Source: Bacteroidales bacterium UBA2295 (GTDB taxonomy: Bacteria > Bacteroidota > Bacteroidia > Bacteroidales > Tenuifilaceae). From it: a stretch of 32,457 bases of DNA. Where the stretch lies: positions 1 through 32,457 of the forward strand of contig DDWD01000145.1 in NCBI GenBank assembly GCA_002345825.1, in the 5' to 3' direction. The translations under genes and the position numbers were made by a program. Each line of letters begins with the position of its first letter. Within the stretch, counting starts at the first letter, position 1. Shown in pieces: positions 1 through 7,373 of the stretch. The notes beneath the pieces were generated by a model that was given only the letters and a program-made list of their open reading frames with translations, had not been told where the DNA came from and ran no database searches.

Positions 1-1167
1 TTTTACTTCACCAACAATTTGTACAACCCAAACTCTACTGGAACCGACACAACCGGCCTTATTGCCGATGAGAATATTTTCGATCTAACAGTGGATTACA
101 CTAAGCCACTGCGTTCGGGTAGGATAGAGGTGGGTACAAAGCAGCGGGCTCGTGTTTTCCCTAACGATATTTTTTTCAAGCCTGGCGATAATTCAATTCT
201 CGACCCAACACTATCCGGTAGCGCCGAGTACCGTGAGTGGCTATCGGCAGTTTACGGAACTTACATTTACGAGCAAAAAAAGTTTGAGCTGGAGGCTGGG
301 CTTAGGCTCGAGTATGCCAAAATTGACTATCTGGTTGACCCAAATCATAGCGTTTACAGCAGCGCTGGGTTTGAATATATTGACCCTTTTCCAAACATAA
401 GAGCCACATGGCTTGTAAATGATAATAGCCGGGTGTCGTTGTTCTATAATCGTAGGGTCGATAGGCCACAGGAAAAAGATTTAAGAACATTCCCAACCTA
501 CGCAAGCCCTGAGATACTGGCTATGGGAAACCCAAATCTTCAGCCGCAGTTTACCCAATCGGTTGAGTTGGGCTATAGACAATCGTGGAGCGGTGGTTAC
601 TTCTACGGTGCAGCCTATCATAGAATGTCAACCAGTATCTTAACCAAAATTATTACCGAAGTCTCCGGAAATCTGTTGGCTCAGGTAAACCAAAATGCCG
701 ATAAGGGCGAAAACACAGGTTTCGAACTGGTGCTTAACCAACAGCTAGGAAGTATTTTTAGACTAAATGCAAACGCCAACGTGTATCGTAACTGGATAGG
801 CGCTTTTACTATTGTAAACGCATATCCAAATAACGTTTCGTACACAGGTGATGAACAGTCAATTATAGCAGGGAATGCCAAGGTTAACCTAATTGCCAAA
901 TTTGCAAAAAACACAGACCTGCAGATCACCGGCATATACCTTGCACCCGATATTATACCTCAGGGAAAAATACTTTCTCGCTACTCTGTTGATGCTGGCA
1001 TAACCCGTAAAATACAGGATGGCAAAGGAGAACTATTTATTAATGCCAGCGACATACTAAATTCTCTGGTTACAAGGTACGAGATTGACGGTACAAACTT
1101 TACTCTAAAATCCGACGATTACTACGAAACGCAGGTTGTTCGCATCGGCTATCAGTACAGGTTTTAG
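1..1167 (+). CDS. TonB-dependent-receptor-like outer-membrane beta-barrel protein, 3' part (5' truncated)
   Basis: The reading frame is open from base 1 to the TAG at 1165-1167, so only the last ~388 residues are present and the start lies outside the window. The sequence alternates hydrophobic and polar residues in strand-like blocks and ends in YQYRF; a terminal aromatic residue is typical of outer-membrane barrels. The segment around LAMGNPNLQPQFTQSVELGY and the closing strands resemble the OMP_b-brl_3 family (C-terminal barrel of Bacteroidota TonB-receptor-like proteins). By family knowledge it sits in the outer membrane. The plug and carboxypeptidase-like N-terminal domains, if any, cannot be seen, and no substrate can be named. 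It converges with the lipoprotein gene that follows, 12 bases away. Confidence 0.85.
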   Translation, partial: FYFTNNLYNPNSTGTDTTGLIADENIFDLTVDYTKPLRSGRIEVGTKQRARVFPNDIFFKPGDNSILDPTLSGSAEYREWLSAVYGTYIYEQKKFELEAGLRLEYAKIDYLVDPNHSVYSSAGFEYIDPFPNIRATWLVNDNSRVSLFYNRRVDRPQEKDLRTFPTYASPEILAMGNPNLQPQFTQSVELGYRQSWSGGYFYGAAYHRMSTSILTKIITEVSGNLLAQVNQNADKGENTGFELVLNQQLGSIFRLNANANVYRNWIGAFTIVNAYPNNVSYTGDEQSIIAGNAKVNLIAKFAKNTDLQITGIYLAPDIIPQGKILSRYSVDAGITRKIQDGKGELFINASDILNSLVTRYEIDGTNFTLKSDDYYETQVVRIGYQYRF

Positions 1168-1179
1168 GTAAATTTTCTA

Positions 1180-1731
1180 CTATTTGTCAAGGGTTCTGTT
1201 TTTCAAGTCAAATATCATAAGAGTATCCGCAAAACCGCCATCTTCAACAAGCTTCTTTATCTGCTTTTTGGTTAGGCTCTGCTTGTAGTATAGCTCGTTA
1301 GAATTTGCCGTGGAGTCGGGAACAATGCCAAGTGAAGTTTTAAGGGTTAGTGTGTCCGCTTTGCCTAAACTTCTGATGTAGAAAATATCTCCATTTTTTT
1401 GGCCAAGGTATACAGCCCAAAAGTTATGGTCTTCACGGGTGTTGATAAAGTATAGTTTGCCAACTTTCTTAATTATTAGGCTATCCGATATACAGTGTTC
1501 AACCCGGGTGGTAAGGTTGCCAAGCGAGTCGGTACTACTGCTGATCCATTTGATGTTATCAATAATGTGGGTTTCTTCTTTCTCCAAACTCTTCCACTCG
1601 CCAATAATGGGCTTAGGCATTTTGTTTGTTGGTTTAGTGCCCACAGGCTGAGGCTCAAGGAAAAAGTGGGTTGTACATGCTGTGCTCCAAATGCCAATGA
1701 TTATCGCCAGTAAAAAAACATGTCTTTTCAT
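1180..1731 (-). CDS. Small predicted lipoprotein of unknown function
   Basis: 183 residues. The N-terminus (MKRHVFLLAIIIGIW followed by STAC) is a type II signal peptide with the lipobox cysteine at about residue 19, so the mature protein should be lipid-anchored. The next ~20 residues are proline- and threonine-rich and look like a linker, followed by a GEWKSL segment and a mixed alpha/beta-looking domain ending in charged residues. I do not recognise a family; the GEW start of the domain is reminiscent of small lipocalin-like Bacteroidota lipoproteins, but that is a weak resemblance. The gene is convergent with the beta-barrel gene and lies downstream of hppA on the same strand, separated by a strong terminator, so it probably has its own promoter. 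Confidence 0.75.
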   Translation of the reverse strand: MKRHVFLLAIIIGIWSTACTTHFFLEPQPVGTKPTNKMPKPIIGEWKSLEKEETHIIDNIKWISSSTDSLGNLTTRVEHCISDSLIIKKVGKLYFINTREDHNFWAVYLGQKNGDIFYIRSLGKADTLTLKTSLGIVPDSTANSNELYYKQSLTKKQIKKLVEDGGFADTLMIFDLKNRTLDK

Positions 1732-1792
1732 AAAAGTTTCGGCTAGGTGTTTAGCAAAAGTACGTCAAACATGCGTAAAAGTCAATGTAATA

Positions 1793-1825
1793 AAAAAGAG
1801 CCGAGGTATGCCCCCGACTCTTTTT
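1793..1825 (-). terminator. Rho-independent terminator after hppA (probably bidirectional)
   Basis: On the minus strand AAAAAGAG and CTCTTTTT form an 8-bp outer arm enclosing a G/C-rich inner stem (CGGGG against CCTCG with one mismatch) around a short loop, followed by a run of T. It begins 20 bases after the hppA stop codon. The A-rich/T-rich outer arm makes it look functional on both strands. Confidence 0.85.
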
Positions 1826-1845
1826 GTATCGATTGCAAAAATAAT

Positions 1846-4032
1846 TTACAGGATATGGTACGAAACGGCTACACCAACTGTAACTACCGAGGCCATAACC
1901 ATTAGTTTTATCAGGATATTTAGACTTGGTCCAGATGTATCCTTGAACGGATCACCCACGGTATCGCCAATTACAGTGGCTTTGTGGGCTTCCGATCCTT
2001 TGCCGCCAAAGTGACCTTCCTCAACATATTTCTTGGCATTATCCCAAGCCCCGCCTGCATTGGCCATAAATATTGCCAGAGCAAATCCGCTGGAGATAGT
2101 TCCGATTAGAAGACCCGCAATGCCAGGAACGCCAAACACAATGCCCACAACTACAGGAATAAGTAGGGCGATAAGCGATGGGGTAAGCATCTCGCGCTGT
2201 GCTCCTTTGGTCGAAATTTCAACACAACGAGCGTAATCGGGTTCAGCTTTACCCTCCATAATGCCAGGAATATCGCGAAACTGACGGCGAACCTCGTCAA
2301 CCATTTTTTGGGCTGCACGACCAACGGCATTCATTGTCATACCGCTAAATAGGAATACGGCCAAAACCCCAATGAAAATACCTACAATAACTATCGGATT
2401 CATTAAATGCAGCTCGTAATGCTTTACAAAATCGATGAATTGAGCGTCTATCGCCTTTGTGCCATTGATTAGCTCATCTGGCTTGTCGAGAAACTTCACA
2501 TACATCATCCTAATTTCTTCGAAGTACGATGCTAGTAGTGCGAGTGCTGTAAGAGCAGCACTTCCTATGGCAAATCCTTTACCAGTTGCCGCTGTAGTGT
2601 TTCCAAGGGAGTCAAGAGCGTCAGTTCTTTTACGAACTTCAGGCCCTAGGGCGCTCATCTCGGCGTTTCCACCAGCATTATCGGCAATAGGGCCGTAGGC
2701 ATCGGTGGCGAGGGTTATTCCTAAGGTGGAGAGCATACCCACTGCAGCAATACCAATTCCGTAAAGGCCAAAATTAAGGCTATTGGCATCGAACGAGAAG
2801 CCTGTGGCAAAACCAAATGAAAGGGTAATGGCTACTACGATTATTCCAAGGGGTACTGCAGCCGAAATTAGGCCGGTACCAACACCGCTAATAATCACGG
2901 TTGCTGGGCCAGTGCTGCTCGAGGCGGCAATTTTTTGTGTTGGTTTGTATGCCGATGCTGTAAAGTACTCGGTCGATTGCCCTATGCCAATACCTGCAAC
3001 CAGACCAACTATAATTGATCCCCAAATACCAAGAGGAAGACCTAGCATTTTAAGAATAAAGAATGATGCTATTACAATAAGTATTGCGCTAATATTTACA
3101 CCAAAACCAAGTGATTTAAGTAGCTGCTTTTGAGTGGCACCCTCTTTGGTTCGAACAAGGAATACGCCTAGTATTGAAAGTATGGTTCCCACAGCTGCAA
3201 TAAGCATTGGGGCAATCACAGCATTGTTTTGCAATGGGCTGTTGATGTATGCTGCTGCACCCAACAGTGCAGATGCCAATATTGATGCGGCAAAAGATTC
3301 AAATAGATCGGCACCCATACCTGCCACATCGCCTACGTTGTCGCCCACGTTATCGGCAATGGTTGCTGGGTTGCGCGGATCGTCCTCAGGGATGTTGGCC
3401 TCTACTTTACCTACCAAATCAGCTCCCACATCGGCAGCTTTGGTGTAAATACCACCACCCACGCGGGCAAAAAGCGCCTGGGTTGAGGCACCCATACCAA
3501 AGGTAAGCATCACAGCGGTAATGGTCATCAGTTTGTAGCCTCCTTCCATCTCGGGGATAAAATAGTTCAGCACAATGAACCAGATGGAGATATCGAGCAG
3601 CACAAGCCCCACCACAACTAGTCCCATTACTGCACCGCTACGGAATGCAAGGCGAAGACCTGCGTCAAGTGAAGTTCTGCAAGCATTCGCAACGCGGGCC
3701 GATGCAAAAGTGGCAGCCTTCATCCCAAAGAAGCCTGCCAAGCCAGAGAATGCACCCCCTGTTATAAATGCAAATGGAACCCAAGGGTTTTGGACTCCTA
3801 GGCCATAGGCCAAAATTGAAAAGATTATGGTTATAACCACAAACACAATGATTACAATTTTGTATTGTTGCCTTAGGTAGGCACTTGCACCCTTACGTAC
3901 GTGGGCTGCAATTTTTTTCATCGTGTCGGTTCCCTCATCGGCCTTCATCATCTGGGCAAAGAACATCCAAGCAAATGCTAATGCCAAAATCGAGGCAACA
4001 GGGACTAACCAAAACATCGGGTTTCCAATCAT
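1846..4032 (-). CDS. hppA: K+-dependent membrane-bound pyrophosphatase (H+ and/or Na+ pump)
   Basis: 728 residues, the usual family length, with about 16 hydrophobic segments. The enzyme hydrolyses cytosolic pyrophosphate and pumps H+ and/or Na+ across the inner membrane. Family signatures are intact: DVGADLVGKVE at ~201-211, EDDPRNPATIADNVGDNVGD at ~216-235, and DAYGPIADNAGG at ~444-455; these aspartates bind Mg-pyrophosphate. In GNTTAATGKG (~477-486) the diagnostic positions are Ala481 and Gly484, the pair typical of K+-dependent enzymes (K+-independent ones carry Lys and Thr). Bacteroides relatives of this subgroup are known to move Na+ and H+ together, but ion choice cannot be settled by reading. 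It is followed by a terminator; a 366-base spacer separates it from prfB upstream, so it is probably transcribed on its own. Confidence 0.95.
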   Translation of the reverse strand: MIGNPMFWLVPVASILALAFAWMFFAQMMKADEGTDTMKKIAAHVRKGASAYLRQQYKIVIIVFVVITIIFSILAYGLGVQNPWVPFAFITGGAFSGLAGFFGMKAATFASARVANACRTSLDAGLRLAFRSGAVMGLVVVGLVLLDISIWFIVLNYFIPEMEGGYKLMTITAVMLTFGMGASTQALFARVGGGIYTKAADVGADLVGKVEANIPEDDPRNPATIADNVGDNVGDVAGMGADLFESFAASILASALLGAAAYINSPLQNNAVIAPMLIAAVGTILSILGVFLVRTKEGATQKQLLKSLGFGVNISAILIVIASFFILKMLGLPLGIWGSIIVGLVAGIGIGQSTEYFTASAYKPTQKIAASSSTGPATVIISGVGTGLISAAVPLGIIVVAITLSFGFATGFSFDANSLNFGLYGIGIAAVGMLSTLGITLATDAYGPIADNAGGNAEMSALGPEVRKRTDALDSLGNTTAATGKGFAIGSAALTALALLASYFEEIRMMYVKFLDKPDELINGTKAIDAQFIDFVKHYELHLMNPIVIVGIFIGVLAVFLFSGMTMNAVGRAAQKMVDEVRRQFRDIPGIMEGKAEPDYARCVEISTKGAQREMLTPSLIALLIPVVVGIVFGVPGIAGLLIGTISSGFALAIFMANAGGAWDNAKKYVEEGHFGGKGSEAHKATVIGDTVGDPFKDTSGPSLNILIKLMVMASVVTVGVAVSYHIL

Positions 4033-4398
4033 GTTAGTTGATTTAAGATTAGGTTAAAAATTATGGTTTTAATTGTATGCCGAAATTACTTGCCATACAG
4101 TACAATCACAAATTTTTAGTGTAGTTTTTTTAATCTTTTTCGCGCCTCGTTTTTAAAGTATTCTGATAAACTGACGATTACATATGTAAAAAACTACATT
4201 TGTTGCTAGGGGCTTAGATTGTAGCCATAAACAATCCTATAGCAAGCATAATGTTTAAGTATAACCAAATTCCGTTAAAATATTGGTGTAAATAACGGAT
4301 ATTCAGGTGTGTGGTTTTTTTGGTCGTTATTGTGAGTGTTAATTCTTTTACTACAACAACTCACGCATCATATCTGGGTTTATAAGATAATTGGTTGT
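4033..4398. other. Intergenic spacer between prfB and hppA with hairpin-forming sequence
   Basis: 366 bases with no convincing gene; the one short plus-strand reading frame running through it enters prfB antisense and is not credible. It should hold the end of the prfB transcript and the hppA promoter and leader. No clean TAnnTTTG box was found on the minus strand; the nearest is a one-mismatch TAATTTCG. A two-part inverted repeat lies at 4203-4245, described separately. A weaker inverted repeat (GTGAGT/ACTCAC) lies near 4330-4362. Confidence 0.6.
4203..4245 (-). other. Imperfect inverted repeat in the hppA upstream region
   Basis: Outer arms TTGCTA (4203-4208) and TAGCAA (4240-4245) and inner arms GATTGT (4217-4222) and ACAATC (4231-4236) can fold into one hairpin with an asymmetric internal loop and an 8-base apical loop. 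It lies about 170 bases upstream of the hppA start on the hppA strand and about 150 bases beyond the prfB stop. There is no T-run directly after it, so it is not a standard terminator. It could be a leader structure or a chance fold. Confidence 0.35.
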
Positions 4399-5491
4399 TT
4401 AGTACTCGGCTCCAAACTGCATCAGATACTCCTTAATAAAGCTGTGGATCTCGCCATCGAGAACCTCTTGCACGTTGGCTGTTTCATGGCCTGTGCGAAC
4501 ATCTTTTACCAGTTTGTAGGGATGCAGCACATAATTTCGGATTTGTGAGCCCCACTCAATCTTCAGCTTTTTCCCTTCCACTTCGGCTTGCTTTTCCTTG
4601 CGCTTGCGTAGCTCCAACTCGTAAAGGTGAGCCCTGAGCAATCGCATGGCGTTTTCACGGTTGTTGTGCTGCGATCGTGTTTCGGTATTCTCAACTACTA
4701 TTCCCGTGGGGATGTGGTAAAGCCTAACACCAGTTTCCACCTTGTTCACATTCTGACCCCCGGCGCCCGACGATCGGTAGGTGTCCCATTTTATATCAGC
4801 TGGATTTATGGTGATCTCAATGGAGTCGTCAACTGCAGGGGCAACAAACACCGAGGCAAAAGATGTGTGCCGCTTGCCGTTGGAGTTGAATGGCGAAATA
4901 CGTACCAAGCGGTGAACGCCATTTTCGCCTTTAAGAAATCCATAGGCTAGCTCGCCAACAAATTCAATGGTAGCAGACTTGATCCCCGCTTCATCGCCCT
5001 CAAGCATCTCCATTAATGTGGTTTTATAACCATTGCGCTCGCCCCAGCGGATATACATCCGCATGAGCATCTCGGCCCAGTCCATACTGTCGATCCCGCC
5101 AGCTCCCGAGTTGATTTTAAGGATTGCTCCCAGCTTATCCTCCTCATGCCGGAGCATATTCATCATCTCAAGATCCTCAACTTTCGAGAGTGCAAGCTGG
5201 TACTGCTGGGTAACCTCATCTTCAGAGCCTTCTCCATCTTTGCAGAAATCGAAAATTACCTGAAGATCATCAACAGCGCTTTGAGCCTCGTTGTACAAGG
5301 TGATCCAATTCTTAATGTCGGCAATTGTTTTTAGCTGCTGTTCAGCTTCGGTTGGGTTATCCCAGAAGGTGGGGGCTTGCGATTTTTGCTCCTCCTCCTC
5401 AAGGCGAATTATTCTGCTATCGATGTCAAAGATGCCTCCTCAACGCAGCAGTGCGCTTAAAAAGCTCTTTTATTTGGTCGGTGTTAATCAT
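4399..5491 (-). CDS. prfB: Peptide chain release factor 2, expressed by programmed +1 frameshift
   Basis: RF2 recognises UGA/UAA stop codons and releases the nascent chain. Translation starts at ATG 5491-5489 (MINTDQIKELF...) and runs 21 codons to an in-frame TGA at 5428-5426. Skipping one base there continues as DIDSRIIRLEEEEQ into the long frame, giving about 363 residues, normal for RF2. The SPF anticodon-like tripeptide (in VRISPFNSNG) and the GGQ hydrolysis motif (SGAGGQNVNK) are both present. The shift site CTT TGA C is preceded by AGGAGG three bases upstream, so the gene is intact and autoregulated rather than broken. A caller that ignores the shift would start at the internal ATG 5298 and lose about 64 residues. 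It is divergent from the M28 peptidase gene. Confidence 0.96.
5425..5440 (-). promoter_or_regulatory. prfB: prfB programmed +1 frameshift site with internal Shine-Dalgarno
   Basis: On the minus strand AGGAGG (5440-5435), CAT, CTT (5431-5429), TGA (5428-5426), C. This matches the classical RF2 autoregulatory signal: an internal SD three bases before a slippery CTT codon and a poor-context TGA C stop. When RF2 is scarce, pausing at TGA favours slipping one base forward into the RF2 frame. Confidence 0.95.
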
Positions 5492-5516
5492 TGTAATATG
5501 CCCAGTTTTATGGTTG

Positions 5517-5524
5517 CAAATATA
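5517..5524 (-). promoter_or_regulatory. Predicted prfB promoter, -7 element
   Basis: TATATTTG on the minus strand matches the Bacteroidota -7 consensus TAnnTTTG and lies 25 bases before the prfB start codon, implying a leader of about 20 bases. The upstream -33 element is poor (a TTTAG about 20 bases away), so this rests mainly on the -7 box and its position. Confidence 0.5.
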
Positions 5525-5606
5525 GTGAAATTTTGGAGGGTGGGCTAAATGGTTGCATAGGTAAACCCTTTTGGCTAAATTGTATCTAAACAATAAAAAA
5601 TCACAG

Positions 5607-7079
5607 ATGAGATATAATATTTTAATTGCAGCTCTATCTATTGCGCTGCTTCCAGTTAGCTCCCTTGCACAGGAATATCCAAAGGAGGTTGTTGATGCTG
5701 CTCACAGCATATCGAGCCATACACTTATGGACTATGTTCATGAGATGTGTTTGCCAACGTACGAAGGGCGTGGTGCTGGCTCTGAAGGGTACACCAAGAT
5801 TGCCAATTGGGTTGCCGATCATCTTTCGCAGTGGGGCGTGCAGCCTACTGGTGATGATAACACCTATTTCCAGAAGTATCCTTGGCCCTATACCGAGGTG
5901 CTAGCGCCAGGCGAAGTTGAACTAATAGTGGTGCAGAAGGGCGATACCATTAGAAAACCTTACACCATACCCGACCAGTTTTTCCCAGGCTCAAATTCCG
6001 ACTCGGGAATTGTTGAGGCCGAAGTGGTATATGTTGGGTTTGGAATATCGGCTCCTGAACTGGGCTACGACGATTACAAGGGGATTGATGTTAAGGGGAA
6101 AATAGTGGTGTTTGCATCCGAATCGCCAGCTAAAAGCGATCATCCCGATGTGGAGAAATGGGTGCCCTATAGCTTACACCAGTATAAATTTAAGAATGCG
6201 CTTGAAAAGGGGGCGGCCGGAGTGCTTTACGTTGGAACCATTGCCAATCCAAGTATTCCATTCCAAAAGGAAATGGTGTATGCGCATATTGGCGATCAGG
6301 TTGTTGCCGAACTTTTTTATGGAACCGGTAAGGAGTATGGAGCGCTAAAGAACAGCATCCATAAAACCATAAAGCCTGCATCGATGAGCCTAAAGAAAAG
6401 CGCACGGATTGTGGCTCAAACAGTGCATCATCCTAATACTATTACCAGCAATGTGTTGGGTCTGGTTGAGGGTAGTGATCCCGATCTCAAGGATGAGGTA
6501 ATACTTATTGGAGCTCATCTCGATGGGCAGGGCAACCCTGGAGTGTTACTCCCTGGGGCACTCGATAATGCAACGGGTGTGGCCAACATCATGGAGGTAG
6601 CCAGAGCATTTGCTCAGCTACCCCAAAAGCCAAAACGTTCAGTTGCATTCATTTTTATTGGTGCCGAGGAAACAGGGCTGATCGGAAGTAACTATTTTGT
6701 GAATAACCCTACGATCCCAAAAGAAAAAACGATTTGCTTTATCAATTTAGATATGGTGGGTAATGGGAGGGGCCTTGCTTTATGGGGAGCCGAAAGCTAT
6801 CCGCATATTCTTGAACCCTTTGCTAAGGCTAATGCCGATTTTGTGCATCGTAATTTTTCCAGCTCGCCAGCACGTATACCCCGCACCCGACCACGAAGCG
6901 ATGCAGCTGTTTTTTTAAAGGCTGGATATAGTGCGGTTAGCGTTGGTGCTACCGAGCGGGTAAAGCCTGTAAATTATCATCATCCGGATGATAAACCCGA
7001 AAACACAATTACACCAGAGATTATGGAGGATGCATCGCAGGTGCTGTTTCTTGGAGTTTGGAACTTAGCCAACAGGTAA
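5607..7079 (+). CDS. Secreted M28-family zinc metallopeptidase with PA domain
   Basis: 490 residues from ATG 5607. A TTG at 5571 would add 12 residues, but the ATG start puts a clean signal peptide first (MRYNILIAALSIALLPVSSLA, then QEYP), so I prefer it. A protease-associated insert fits residues ~130-265 (GYDDYKGIDVKGKIVVFA), followed by the M28 catalytic core. Predicted co-catalytic zinc residues are H304 and D306 (GAHLDGQ), D320 (GALDNATG), E354/E355 (IGAEETG), D382 (INLDMVG) and H458 or H459 (NYHHPDD). Such enzymes are exported aminopeptidases or carboxypeptidases; the exact specificity cannot be read. It stands alone between divergent prfB and a strong terminator, so it is likely monocistronic. 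Confidence 0.92.
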   Translation: MRYNILIAALSIALLPVSSLAQEYPKEVVDAAHSISSHTLMDYVHEMCLPTYEGRGAGSEGYTKIANWVADHLSQWGVQPTGDDNTYFQKYPWPYTEVLAPGEVELIVVQKGDTIRKPYTIPDQFFPGSNSDSGIVEAEVVYVGFGISAPELGYDDYKGIDVKGKIVVFASESPAKSDHPDVEKWVPYSLHQYKFKNALEKGAAGVLYVGTIANPSIPFQKEMVYAHIGDQVVAELFYGTGKEYGALKNSIHKTIKPASMSLKKSARIVAQTVHHPNTITSNVLGLVEGSDPDLKDEVILIGAHLDGQGNPGVLLPGALDNATGVANIMEVARAFAQLPQKPKRSVAFIFIGAEETGLIGSNYFVNNPTIPKEKTICFINLDMVGNGRGLALWGAESYPHILEPFAKANADFVHRNFSSSPARIPRTRPRSDAAVFLKAGYSAVSVGATERVKPVNYHHPDDKPENTITPEIMEDASQVLFLGVWNLANR

Positions 7080-7117
7080 GCTGCTGTAAACGTGTTGGCT
7101 ATCTTATTCTTTTCTTT

Positions 7118-7148
7118 AGGGGGCGGTTAATTCCGCCCCTTTTGTTTT
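7118..7148 (+). terminator. Rho-independent terminator after the M28 peptidase gene
   Basis: GGGGCGG (7120-7126) pairs with CCGCCCC (7133-7139) around a 6-base loop, extended by a G-T and an A-T pair, and is followed at once by a T-rich tail interrupted by one G. It begins about 40 bases after the stop codon. Confidence 0.9.
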
Positions 7149-7338
7149 AAGTGCTTACCTGGGGTGGAGTTGTATTTAGTAGGTTCAATGAGAAAATTCC
7201 ATAAGCTAATGTTTTTGCTGTACCGTAACATACTACTTGTAAATTCGTTAAATTTAATGTTGTGTTTTGCTAAGCAAATTTTTAACTAGCAGTATTGTAT
7301 ATAGTATTTGATTTTAAACGCACCTAATGCTATTTTGC

Positions 7339-7346
7339 TATATTTG
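7339..7346 (+). promoter_or_regulatory. Predicted promoter of the FISUMP gene, -7 element
   Basis: TATATTTG matches TAnnTTTG and ends 27 bases before the ATG at 7374. A TTTG at 7307-7310 is 28 bases upstream, too far for the usual 19-21 spacing, so the -33 element is weak or absent. The rest of 7080-7373 is A/T-rich and shows no further gene. Confidence 0.5.
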
Positions 7347-7373
7347 TAGTTCATACCCAAACCAATAAGCTAT

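Noticed and set aside
5299..5491. prfB as a frameshifted pseudogene
   Set aside because: The in-frame TGA sits in the classical RF2 recoding signal with an internal Shine-Dalgarno, and the protein is otherwise complete.
5571..5606. Earlier TTG start for the M28 peptidase
   Set aside because: It would place 12 polar residues before a well-formed signal peptide; ATG 5607 gives a normal export signal.
7080..7373. Small gene or RNA between the M28 and FISUMP genes
   Set aside because: Apart from the terminator and a -7 box the sequence is A/T-rich and shows no coding frame or tRNA-like fold.
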